A DNA stretch of 7,674 nucleotides, taken from positions 1 through 7,674 of the forward strand of contig JASHRB010000415.1 of NCBI GenBank assembly GCA_030037575.1. Direction: 5' to 3'. Shown piece after piece: positions 1 to 5,842 of the stretch (position 1 is its first letter; each line of letters begins with the position of its first letter). This stretch comes from Candidatus Sulfotelmatobacter sp. (GTDB lineage Bacteria; Acidobacteriota; Terriglobia; Terriglobales; Acidobacteriaceae). The notes under the pieces are model-generated. The model had not been told where the DNA came from and did not search any database. It worked only from the letters and a program-made list of their open reading frames with translations. Both the position numbers and the translations under genes were made by a program.

Positions 1-1214
1 ACGGGAACTCCATATTTCATGTAAACCGGAAGCGGGTGGTCGTCGCCGCTGACGCCCAGAATGACGTCGTTGGAAGTCAGGCAGATTTCGACCAAGATGT
101 TGCGCTCGGCCATGTCCTGTAGCAGGGCGAGCGGATCCTTTTCGTTCATGACGTCGACGCCGTGGCCGATGCGCTGGGCGTGGCCGCGGTCGATGGAGGC
201 ACGAATGTGAAAGCTGAGCTCGTCGGGAGGGACGAGCCCCATGGCCAGTTCGCCGGCATGGAGCGAGATGTGCACCTTGGGATAAAGGCCGTGCAAATAG
301 TCGAGCATGGCCATGTGCCGGTTAAAGTCGCGAATGGGCACGTACCAGTCTTCCGCCATAACCAGGTTCAGGCCGACAAATTTGGCATCGGAGGAAGCGA
401 GTTCGAAGCCGAGCAGCATTTGGGTGAAGACGACCGGCGGGGGCAAACCGCGCAGAACCTGATAAAGATAGCGCACGGTGACGGCGCAGCCGGGAGCGGC
501 GTCGGGCGTGCCGCATTTCATGATTTCGCGCGCGCGGGAGTCGTCGGCCGCCAGACGCTTGCTGGTTTCCGCGGCGAGCTGTTTGATTCCCGCGGCCAGG
601 AGGGCGGCCCGCATCTTGGCGTAGTCCGAAGTCGCTTGGATTTTTTTTGCCAGCTCGATGGCGGCGCCGCCGTCGGCGGTGTGCATGTATTCCACGTAGC
701 GCAGATGATCTTCGCCGGCGCGATTGGTCGAGGTGGCGATGGCTTCGGCGACGTGCGTCTGGGAAGCCAGGTCGAATTTGTCGAAGGCGGCGAAGAAGTG
801 GTCGTGGCCGGATTCGTTTCCCGGGTTCCAGTTGCGCATCGACCAGGCGTCAATCATGCCGTTGTAAAGCACCTGATCGTGGTAAGCGCATTGAGCCGCA
901 GGTTTATTGGTGAAGTTGGCGCAGGAGTCGTCGCAAGGGGGAGCCAGAAGGCGGAAAGAAGTGCGGTCCACGCAAAGGCCGCCGTCGGCGGCGAAATTGA
1001 TGAGATCTTCGGCGTAGATGGCGCCGTCGAGGTGATTGTGAAGATCGCCGCCTTTGGGCAAGTCGCGTAGAAAAGCCAGCAGTAAGGGCGGCTGCTTGCG
1101 AACCGAGTCGAAGTAGCGGGCGGTGCGCTGCTCGGAGCTTTGCGCCGCAGCCGGCGCGGACAACAAAACGAAGAGCAGGAGACAGCGCAGCAGCGCGCGC
1201 GGCGAGGTTTGCAC
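1..1214 (-). CDS. Exported adenosine deaminase-family hydrolase (3' end cut by window edge)
   Basis: This is a metal-dependent deaminase of the adenosine/AMP deaminase fold, expected to turn adenosine into inosine outside the cytoplasm. It starts at a GTG with GGAGG seven bases upstream, and 404 codons are visible. Residues 1-24 form a Sec signal peptide: RALLR, a leucine-rich core, then an AAA|QSS-type cleavage site. Family motifs follow in order: metal-binding HNHLDGA (His59, His61), SLHAGE (His319, Glu322), RIGHG (His351) and LTSND (about 380-383). The closing STDDP-type motif with the last metal-binding Asp lies beyond the left edge, so integrity cannot be judged. The gap between HNH and HAGE is about 60 residues longer than in mouse ADA. 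This suggests an insert, and a Cys-containing stretch near residues 90-115 may form disulfides. It lies 110 bases downstream of the GAF gene on the same strand. Family call is firm; substrate is inferred. Confidence 0.9.
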   Translation of the reverse strand, partial: MQTSPRALLRCLLLFVLLSAPAAAQSSEQRTARYFDSVRKQPPLLLAFLRDLPKGGDLHNHLDGAIYAEDLINFAADGGLCVDRTSFRLLAPPCDDSCANFTNKPAAQCAYHDQVLYNGMIDAWSMRNWNPGNESGHDHFFAAFDKFDLASQTHVAEAIATSTNRAGEDHLRYVEYMHTADGGAAIELAKKIQATSDYAKMRAALLAAGIKQLAAETSKRLAADDSRAREIMKCGTPDAAPGCAVTVRYLYQVLRGLPPPVVFTQMLLGFELASSDAKFVGLNLVMAEDWYVPIRDFNRHMAMLDYLHGLYPKVHISLHAGELAMGLVPPDELSFHIRASIDRGHAQRIGHGVDVMNEKDPLALLQDMAERNILVEICLTSNDVILGVSGDDHPLPVYMKYGVP

Positions 1215-1221
1215 GAAAAAT

Positions 1222-1226
1222 CCTCC
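1222..1226 (-). promoter_or_regulatory. Ribosome binding site fixing the GTG start
   Basis: The minus strand reads GGAGG seven bases before the GTG at 1214. No ATG in this frame lies near the signal peptide, so this site decides the start of the adenosine deaminase gene. Confidence 0.8.
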
Positions 1227-1252
1227 GAGCCGGATAAGAGTCAGGAAACGAG

Positions 1253-1258
1253 ATTGTA
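1253..1258 (-). promoter_or_regulatory. Possible -10 box for the adenosine deaminase gene
   Basis: The minus strand reads TACAAT, five of six matches to TATAAT, about 38 bases before the GTG start in the 110-base gap after the GAF gene. No good -35 box lies 16-18 bases upstream. If real, it would give the deaminase its own promoter instead of relying on read-through from the GAF gene. Confidence 0.3.
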
Positions 1259-1324
1259 ATCGGTTGGAAGCCGCGGATTCAGGGAAAATGGCGGCGAGCC
1301 AAGAAAACCCTGGCCCCGGGCCGG

Positions 1325-2731
1325 TCAGCGCAGGATGGCAACTGCGGCGATGACGATGGCGAGCACCAGCAGAGCCAGCAGAACGTGCTTGTTGGCGGCG
1401 AACCACGAGGGAGATTCGATGGGCGAGTTGAAAAAGTGAGCGGAGTGTTCCCGCGCCGCTTTGTCCGAACGAGCGGGGTGCGCACGGGAAGCTTCGTACA
1501 TTTTCGCGGGCGGTGCGGGAATCGATGTTGCCCCAGAAAGCGAAGCGGATGCAGTGGCCCCAGGTTGGCCAGCGGGAAGTTCGGTCGTGGCGTACAAGCT
1601 TTTGCGCGGGAGCGGCTGGCCGCGCCACCTTTTCTCTTCGCACTCAACGCACAGCAGTCTTCCGGGCGAAACCGGAAAACCGCAAGCCTGGCACTTTTGC
1701 AGGCGGCGCAACCCGGGCGGCACACTGCTTGCGGAGGATTCATGGGCTGGCTCCGCGCTGCGTTGCGCCTGCGTGCAGGCTGACCAGAAAAGCGGCTTGG
1801 GGGCCGCAGGTTCTGTTTTTGATGGCTGGAGCGAGGCTTTTTCGGACGAGCATTTTTCGCGCGCCGCTTCCGTGTTTTTGGATTCGAATTCTGGCCAAGC
1901 GTCGGCGCCGGCTTCTACCGGCGGGGTGTTTGTCAGGACCGGCGAAAGCTCATGGTTGATCGAGCTTTCCACCGCAGGCTGCGCGGTCAGGTTCTGCACC
2001 GCTGGACTGGCATTTTGATTCGTCGGCGCGGGTGCCAGAGCGGACTTGTCTTGCTCAGAGGCTGGCGCCGCGGGCGCCTCCTCAATTAGCGGAAGCATTT
2101 GCACCGTCATGGCGAACTTGAGCGCGAGTTCCACCATTCCGCTCAGTCGCTGCAAGGCCGAAATGTGGCGTGGTTCGAAGGCACCAGTTTTGCTGGAAAA
2201 AAGTTCGAAGACTCCGAGCGTCTGATCGGTGCTCATGATGGGCATGACGACCACGGAGGCGATACCCAGCCGCTGGCAACCCTCGCGATCCACGCGCGGA
2301 TCATTTTGTGCGTCGTCACAATGCTGAAGACGGCGGGTGCGCACGCTTTCACCGGAAAGGCCAGTTTCGGTGGAGAGCACGGCTCCCAGCTGGGGAGCGT
2401 GCAGGCCCGTGCTGGCGCGGCAGATCATGTCATTGTGCTCGGCTCGCCGCAGAGCGATGGCGGCGCCGCTGGCGCCGGTAATGTATTGCGCACGGTCGGC
2501 GAAGAGTTGCAGCACGGCGTCGAGATCGAGGGTCGCCATTTCCGCCAGCGACTGCCGGGCTTCTTCGCCCGGGAAGCGGAGCGCGGCGGAAGGCCGGATC
2601 AAGTGAGCGTGGGCCGCGGCCATGCCCGCGGAAACCCCCGCCGGAGCGGCTGCGACTGCAGCCGCAGGGGCGGGATCCGCGGTTACAGCCGAGGGCGTCG
2701 CGGTCCGGATTGGAGCTGGCGAATGATCCAT
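1325..2731 (-). CDS. GAF domain protein with zinc ribbon and C-terminal membrane anchor
   Basis: This is a 468-residue protein from the ATG at 2731. An Ala/Pro-rich N-terminus (about 1-50) is followed by a GAF domain (about 66-210), with the alternating helix-strand pattern and LGVFELFSSK near its end. GAF domains bind small ligands such as cyclic nucleotides or haem, or mediate dimerisation; no ligand can be named here. A long low-complexity linker follows (about 215-340). Then comes a four-cysteine zinc ribbon, CQAC and CVEC (Cys347, 350, 361, 364). The protein ends in one hydrophobic helix (about 450-467) and a final Arg. With no signal peptide, it looks tail-anchored, with the GAF domain and ribbon in the cytoplasm. 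There is no kinase, cyclase or DNA-binding domain. The start is uncertain because no clear ribosome binding site precedes it. The frame stays open to a TTG at 2836, but that codon is part of a TTGACA promoter-like box. Confidence 0.85.
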   Translation of the reverse strand: MDHSPAPIRTATPSAVTADPAPAAAVAAAPAGVSAGMAAAHAHLIRPSAALRFPGEEARQSLAEMATLDLDAVLQLFADRAQYITGASGAAIALRRAEHNDMICRASTGLHAPQLGAVLSTETGLSGESVRTRRLQHCDDAQNDPRVDREGCQRLGIASVVVMPIMSTDQTLGVFELFSSKTGAFEPRHISALQRLSGMVELALKFAMTVQMLPLIEEAPAAPASEQDKSALAPAPTNQNASPAVQNLTAQPAVESSINHELSPVLTNTPPVEAGADAWPEFESKNTEAAREKCSSEKASLQPSKTEPAAPKPLFWSACTQAQRSAEPAHESSASSVPPGLRRLQKCQACGFPVSPGRLLCVECEEKRWRGQPLPRKSLYATTELPAGQPGATASASLSGATSIPAPPAKMYEASRAHPARSDKAAREHSAHFFNSPIESPSWFAANKHVLLALLVLAIVIAAVAILR

Positions 2732-2807
2732 AGCTGGCGGCCGCGTGCTGCAATGAGCAAAGCGCAGGGCCAACGAGCATCCCTTATGATTTGGATATGG
2801 TGTTTGG

Positions 2808-2836
2808 AGTCTCGCTCCGAGATGCGGCGGTGTCAA
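2808..2836 (-). promoter_or_regulatory. Possible promoter of the GAF gene
   Basis: A perfect TTGACA -35 box lies on the minus strand at 2836-2831. At 17-base spacing the -10 position reads GAGACT, a poor match (three of six). Transcription would start near 2800, leaving a leader of about 70 bases before the ATG at 2731. The weak -10 may mean an activator or another sigma factor is needed, or that the match is chance. Confidence 0.3.
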
Positions 2837-2850
2837 GATACCGGACGGTT

Positions 2851-2913
2851 GGGTACTGTTACAGTCTGAATATTTCAGTTTGAAAGTTTGGAAACTTTAT
2901 ACAAGCAGTACCC
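2851..2913. repeat. AT-rich three-stem inverted-repeat element
   Basis: The outer arms GGGTACTG (2851-2858) and CAGTACCC (2906-2913) are perfectly complementary. They enclose two further inverted repeats: CTGAA/TTCAG (2866-2870 and 2874-2878, three-base loop) and AAAGTTT/AAACTTT (2883-2889 and 2892-2898, two-base centre). The whole could fold as a closing stem with two side hairpins, in RNA or as a DNA cruciform. It is much richer in A/T than the flanking genes and lies just upstream of the TTGACA box of the GAF gene. It could be an operator cluster, a structured RNA or part of a small non-coding repeat. No known family is recognised. Confidence 0.5.
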
Positions 2914-2949
2914 GACGAACCAACTCCACCGAGATAATAGAGTGCAACT

Positions 2950-2964
2950 CCCCCCCCCAAAAAA
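2950..2964. repeat. Homopolymer tract C9 then A6
   Basis: Nine C followed directly by six A on the plus strand, in the gap between the GAF and RNase H genes. Such runs are prone to slippage and to sequencing error. No convincing gene crosses it, so a phase-variation role is not supported. It is not a terminator on the minus strand because no stable stem precedes the T6 run. Confidence 0.7.
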
Positions 2965-3086
2965 CGATCCCGGTTCTTTAGCGCGGTAGACTCAGCCATC
3001 AAAACGGACCCACGCTTTGCCCATACATGTAAAAACCGTAGCCCCAGAATGAGAGGAGGCCGAGTAACCAAAAGTATCCCTGCCAT

Positions 3087-3115
3087 GCTCGCGAAGCTGC
3101 GCGGCTTCAGCGAGC
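3087..3115 (-). terminator. Long hairpin overlapping the RNase H stop codon
   Basis: Plus-strand arms GCTCGCGAAGC (3087-3097) and GCTTCAGCGAGC (3104-3115) pair over 11 base pairs with one bulged A and a six-base loop. The RNase H stop codon (3107-3109) lies inside the stem. On the minus strand the first run of four T comes about 12 bases after the stem, so this is not a textbook intrinsic terminator. It may protect the mRNA 3' end, slow ribosomes at the stop, or be a palindromic repeat. Confidence 0.4.
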
Positions 3116-3556
3116 CGGGGCCGCGACTACCAGACTGCGATTGATCGCACGAAACCGCAGGGCGCGCTGGCGGACCGCCGCATTGGCCAAGCGGTTGGCT
3201 TCGATGTTGTTCTCGCGGGGAACGTGGGAGATGGAGAAGGTAAGGGCGCGGGCCAGTTTGCGGCAGGTCCAGTGCAGGGAATAGAGACGTGAACTTCTGC
3301 AGGTGTACTCCCCGCACATCTGGCGGACCACGACTTCAGAATCAGAGTAGACGTGGAGGGACCGCGCTTTCCGCGCGACGGCGTACTGCAAGGCTTCCAT
3401 AAGCGCCACGTACTCGGCAACGTTGTTGTCCTGATGGCCGATCCATTTGGAGATGCGGATGGGGCCGGTTTCGCAGCCATCGATGATAACGCCAATGCCG
3501 GAAGGCCCAGGATTGCCCAGGGAACCGCCGTCTACGTAAGCCACGAGTTCGGACAT
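3107..3556 (-). CDS. Ribonuclease HI-like protein with Asp-to-Asn change at the last catalytic position
   Basis: This is a 149-residue RNase H-fold protein of the RVT_3/RNase HI group, which cuts RNA in RNA:DNA hybrids using two metal ions. The N-terminus AYVDGGSLGNPGPSG carries Asp9. NNVAEYVALMEAL carries Glu48, and YSDSEVVVRQM carries Asp72. The fourth metal ligand, normally Asp in a motif like EADRLAN, is Asn121 here (EANRLAN), from an unambiguous AAC codon. The start at 3556 fits the family's short lead-in to the first strand and a promoter-like element at 3619-3591. The ribosome binding site is weak. An in-frame extension to 3679 has no family counterpart. The stop codon sits inside a hairpin, and the frame stays open for 35 more hydrophobic codons after it. 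It may be a normal RNase HI with relaxed metal binding or a specialised paralogue. Confidence 0.88.
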   Translation of the reverse strand: MSELVAYVDGGSLGNPGPSGIGVIIDGCETGPIRISKWIGHQDNNVAEYVALMEALQYAVARKARSLHVYSDSEVVVRQMCGEYTCRSSRLYSLHWTCRKLARALTFSISHVPRENNIEANRLANAAVRQRALRFRAINRSLVVAAPAR

Positions 3557-3590
3557 CGACGTTTGCCGCCAGCAGCACAGCTTAGTAGCA

Positions 3591-3619
3591 AAGATGCGCT
3601 CAGAAAGTTGCTGCGTCAA
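3591..3619 (-). promoter_or_regulatory. Probable promoter of the RNase H gene
   Basis: The minus strand has TTGACG at 3619-3614 (five of six to the -35 consensus), a 17-base spacer, and CATCTT at 3596-3591 (three of six). Transcription would start near 3585, about 30 bases before the ATG at 3556, which supports that start over the upstream in-frame ones. Confidence 0.4.
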
Positions 3620-3838
3620 GGCAAAACTTGATTCGTGCCCGAGCACATCAGAAATCGCCATGGTATGGCGCGGAGGCACGAGCGAGAGCGAATGCGCGAG
3701 ACCGGCGAGACTGTGCTTCGCTCACCGCCGTTGCACCTTCCTCCATCTTCACAACACTTTCCCGCCGGTGGCTGTGCGGGTTCCTTAAGTTCTATCGGTT
3801 AATTTCGCTGCCCGCGTTTTTTAACCCGGAGGAAAATT

Positions 3839-4165
3839 ATGCCCGCCCAGAGCATGCCCTTTGCCCGAGCTTCAGCGGTGATGGCTTTCCCCGCCGGCCC
3901 AGGCCTAAAAAATAACGCCCCAGTCGGATGGCCGATATACGCAAGGAAACGATTCGTACCTTTACGTCATGCGAGCGGCCATCGCTGCGGCGCAACCCGC
4001 CCAAGCGGCGCTGCCGGAGCGGGCACGGTGTTGAAACTGAGGCTGACGGTTGGAAGCTTTGCGCTGGCCGGGTGGACGAAAATGTTGGGGTGGCAACGAG
4101 GTATGGTCGCGGATTGGTTCTTGTCCATTCCCTGGTTGGTTTTGCGGCTGTGCAAGTTTCTGTGA
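3839..4165 (+). CDS. Doubtful ORF with a good ribosome binding site
   Basis: GGAGG at 3828-3832 lies six bases before an ATG that opens a 108-codon frame. The product matches nothing I recognise. Codon choice in the middle (AAA AAT AAC, ATA TAC, CGA, GTA CCT TTA) is unlike the G/C-ending codons of the neighbours. There is no signal peptide; the last 25 or so residues are Trp/Leu-rich. If translated, it would be the only plus-strand gene in this gap. It is more likely a chance frame or a remnant. Confidence 0.15.
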   Translation: MPAQSMPFARASAVMAFPAGPGLKNNAPVGWPIYARKRFVPLRHASGHRCGATRPSGAAGAGTVLKLRLTVGSFALAGWTKMLGWQRGMVADWFLSIPWLVLRLCKFL

Positions 4166-4264
4166 AAAAGTGGTCCCCTTCAGCGTGCGCGGTGAATAAG
4201 CGATTGAAATACAAGCGCTTGGATTTTCTGATATGCACAGGGCCAGGCGGTTGGGTTGCACCAA

Positions 4265-4315
4265 TAGTTTGCGTTGACGTTTTCTAACTTTCTGTTACTT
4301 TAGTTTGCGTCGACG
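4265..4315. repeat. Pair of 15-base direct repeats 36 bases apart
   Basis: TAGTTTGCGTTGACG (4265-4279) and TAGTTTGCGTCGACG (4301-4315) differ at one base, with T-rich sequence between them. Only two copies are present, so this is not a CRISPR array. They could be paired protein-binding sites or a small duplication. No gene start lies close enough to assign a target. Confidence 0.6.
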
Positions 4316-4375
4316 GTCGAAAGGGCGAGCGAACTAAAAACTTGCAGGCCCGAAGTAGACTGAGTGATCAGCCAA

Positions 4376-4459
4376 GCGGGGCAACCTGCGGGGCAGCCAA
4401 ACCTGAAAAAACCGACTGATCTGCGAGGAGCAGCCGGGGTTTGGGACTGTGATAACAGT
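4376..4459 (+). other. Block of nested inverted repeats, possible structured RNA
   Basis: GCGGGGCA occurs twice (4376-4383 and 4388-4395). CCAAACC (4397-4403) is complementary to GGTTTGG (4438-4444). Inside it CCG (4412-4414) pairs with CGG (4435-4437), and CTGC (4421-4424) pairs with GCAG (4430-4433) around a GAGGA loop. A further ACTGT/ACAGT repeat follows at 4446-4459. The nesting suggests a stem-loop RNA, but the stems are short and no promoter, terminator or downstream plus-strand gene supports it. Confidence 0.2.
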
Positions 4460-4658
4460 GATCGCATCAAGGGGCTGTGACGGTACATGCGTCCACGCGG
4501 CTGGCTCCCTCGCAGGAGTTGGCAGCTAGAGCATAACCAAAGTCATGGCCCTTTCAATTTTTGGCCTCCCGATTCTAACCTTTCATACCATCAGCAACCG
4601 CATTCCCCGGATCGACGTCTCCCCTCGAACTTGGCATTCGCAGTGGTAGGGGAGCGGA

Positions 4659-5063
4659 TCAGCCCACAATCAGCACGACCGCGGTCGCAGCGATAATCAG
4701 CTTGACCAGCCATCCCAGCGCATGAAACGCGGCCATGGCGGGAGCGAATTTTATCCACAGCGCATTGACGATGGTGAGAGGCAAAGGCGCGATAAGCCAG
4801 ATGGCCCCGGCGAGTTCGAAAACGTCTCGAGAAGAATCAAGATGCAGGGCGCGACAGGCGGGAATAAAAACGCCGCAGGTCAGAAAGGGCAGCAGACTCG
4901 ACCAGAGAATTGCCTGATTCTCCCCCTGGCCCGCTCGGTTGCGCCAAATCTCGGGGTTGCGATCATGGCGTTTGTACAGCCAGTCGCCCATGAACAGCCA
5001 GTCGGTCATTGAGGAGAGAAAACCGCTGGCTAGAACGGCGACCGCAATGCGTCCCCACGGCAT
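4659..5063 (-). CDS. Four-helix membrane protein of unknown function
   Basis: A 134-residue protein from the ATG at 5063, with four predicted membrane helices at about 4-25, 50-70, 82-104 and 110-133. The first helix ends in the polar/aromatic stretch MTDWLFMGDWLY, followed by a charged loop (about 31-48, with several Arg, Asp and Glu) and then QAILWSS, which starts helix two. I recall similar small membrane proteins in soil bacteria but cannot name a characterised family. A GTG at 5111 would add 16 polar residues; neither start has a clear ribosome binding site. I prefer 5063 because the basic residue plus hydrophobic helix then begins immediately. It lies downstream of the 5142-5345 gene on the same strand, 30-78 bases away depending on the start, so the two may be co-transcribed. 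Confidence 0.75.
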   Translation of the reverse strand: MPWGRIAVAVLASGFLSSMTDWLFMGDWLYKRHDRNPEIWRNRAGQGENQAILWSSLLPFLTCGVFIPACRALHLDSSRDVFELAGAIWLIAPLPLTIVNALWIKFAPAMAAFHALGWLVKLIIAATAVVLIVG

Positions 5064-5141
5064 GCGGAAGCACTTTAACACGCCGGTGGCGCGCCGTGGG
5101 TTCTCGACCACTCCGACACTTGCGAAACTTTCCCCTGAATC

Positions 5142-5345
5142 TCACCCCCCTCGGGGCAGGAGACTGGTTGCACTTCCAAACAGGAAAATCAGGAAGAATG
5201 CGAAGCCACGGACCGAGAGGTAAACGGCTCCAACCTTGCTGTTGTCCCAGCGGAGACTGGAGCGTCGAAAAATCACCCAGAGGAGGAGCGCCAAGTAAGA
5301 CGAAACGACCGCCGCGAAGAAGATGTCTTCGAAGTCCCAGATCAT
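5142..5345 (-). CDS. Small two-helix membrane protein
   Basis: A 67-residue protein starting MIWDFEDIFFAAVV. CAGGA lies eight bases before the ATG, a reasonable ribosome binding site. Two hydrophobic stretches (about 7-25 and 42-62) are separated by a short basic/polar loop containing FRRSSLRWDN, consistent with a hairpin in the inner membrane whose positive loop faces the cytoplasm. No domain is recognised. The frame remains open upstream to 5609, but that extension is Arg-rich and antisense to the zinc finger gene, so it is rejected. It is followed at a short distance by the four-helix membrane protein gene, its likely operon partner. Confidence 0.6.
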   Translation of the reverse strand: MIWDFEDIFFAAVVSSYLALLLWVIFRRSSLRWDNSKVGAVYLSVRGFAFFLIFLFGSATSLLPRGG

Positions 5346-5541
5346 GTCAGATGTCCTGGATACATCGAACAATATCGCAAAGTTTCCCGAAAAGCGCGTC
5401 TGCACCGCGATAAGCCTGGCCCCCGCGCCGCCCGCGCGCCTTCGACCTGGCCGTGTCAAGCCATTTAAGTATGTAACCGTGGGGACCTTGGGGTCGCTGG
5501 CTTGCATCAGCAATTCACTTACGATTGATGCTGTCGGTCTT

Positions 5542-5814
5542 CTACGCCGCGACCTCGCCCGCAATGATCTCGTCGACGTAGCACCAAATCCAATCTTCTC
5601 CCGGCTCAATCGAGCGCATGACCGGGTGCGTGGTCTGATGGAAGTGTTTGGTGGCGTGCTTGTTCTTCGAGGAATCGCAGCAGCCGACGTGACCGCACTC
5701 CATGCACATGCGCAGGTGGACCCAAGTGTCGCCGGTCTTGACGCAGTCTTCGCAGACGCGGGTGTTGGTGTTTTTGATCTTGATCTGATGGAGATGGCGG
5801 CATTTTTTAGACAT
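5542..5814 (-). CDS. UBP-type zinc finger protein
   Basis: A 90-residue stand-alone zinc finger of the UBP type, the fold that in eukaryotic deubiquitinases reads the free ubiquitin C-terminus. AGGAG lies eight bases before the ATG at 5814. The metal-binding pattern is complete: Cys5 and His7; CEDC (Cys21, Cys24); MCMEC (Cys37, Cys40); Cys45; then His53, His57/His59 and His63. WIWCY near residue 75 matches the family's WCY motif. Where eukaryotic members usually have CGR after the CxxCG segment, this one has CCDS, so the ligand pocket may differ. Bacteria generally lack ubiquitin, so the natural ligand is unknown. It lies 44 bases after the DUF5996 stop codon on the same strand and is probably in the same transcript. 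Confidence 0.88.
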   Translation of the reverse strand: MSKKCRHLHQIKIKNTNTRVCEDCVKTGDTWVHLRMCMECGHVGCCDSSKNKHATKHFHQTTHPVMRSIEPGEDWIWCYVDEIIAGEVAA

Positions 5815-5842
5815 TTCGATTTCTCCTGGTTCTATGGTCGCG

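Larger units (their letters stand above)
3620..4658. other. Long intergenic region without a convincing gene
   Basis: Between the RNase H promoter and the end of the 4659-5063 gene no frame gives a protein with a recognisable domain. The open frames here mix codon types, are rich in Arg and Cys, and overlap one another. I found no tRNA T-loop pattern, no transposase remnant and no recognisable riboswitch. It holds a possible short ORF (3839-4165), a CAAGCGCTTG palindrome (4212-4221), a direct repeat pair (4265-4315), a block of nested inverted repeats (4376-4459), and a seven-base inverted repeat (4619-4625 with 4648-4654) just past the 4659 stop codon. A small RNA or decayed gene is possible. 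Confidence 0.6.

Noticed and set aside
162..1070. 302-codon plus-strand ORF opposite the adenosine deaminase gene
   Set aside because: It is antisense to a gene with clear family motifs, and its Gly/Val/Ala-rich composition is the usual mirror of GC-rich coding sequence.
1461..2018. Plus-strand ORFs opposite the GAF gene, including 1513-1959 and 2099-2869
   Set aside because: No domain or ribosome binding site; the minus strand encodes a coherent GAF/zinc-ribbon/anchor protein.
2732..2836. Extension of the GAF protein to a TTG at 2836
   Set aside because: The TTG is part of a TTGACA promoter-like box, no ribosome binding site precedes it, and the added residues show no domain or membrane feature.
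2848..2916. Integron attC-like site (GTTGGGT ... ACCCGAC)
   Set aside because: An attC has RYYYAAC first and GTTRRRY last; here the order is reversed, one core has a mismatch, and there is no integrase or cassette.
2965..3010. tRNA-like D-arm sequence around GCGCGGTAGACTCAGCC
   Set aside because: No T-loop, anticodon stem or acceptor pairing can be drawn on either strand.
3557..3679. 41-residue N-terminal extension of RNase H
   Set aside because: Family members start a few residues before the first catalytic Asp, and the extension overlaps the likely promoter.
4265..4315. Minimal CRISPR array
   Set aside because: Only two 15-base units, imperfect, with no further repeats, leader or cas gene.
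4404..4440. Loose similarity to the TPP riboswitch (CTGATCTG ... CAGCCGGGG)
   Set aside because: The conserved CTGAGA and TAATGC-type bases are missing, and no thiamine gene follows.
4619..4654. Inverted repeat CTCCCCT/AGGGGAG after the 4659 stop codon as a terminator
   Set aside because: The loop is 22 bases and no T-run follows on the minus strand.
5454..5459. TTGACA on the minus strand upstream of the 67-residue membrane protein
   Set aside because: At 16-18-base spacing the sequence is pure GC, with no -10 box.
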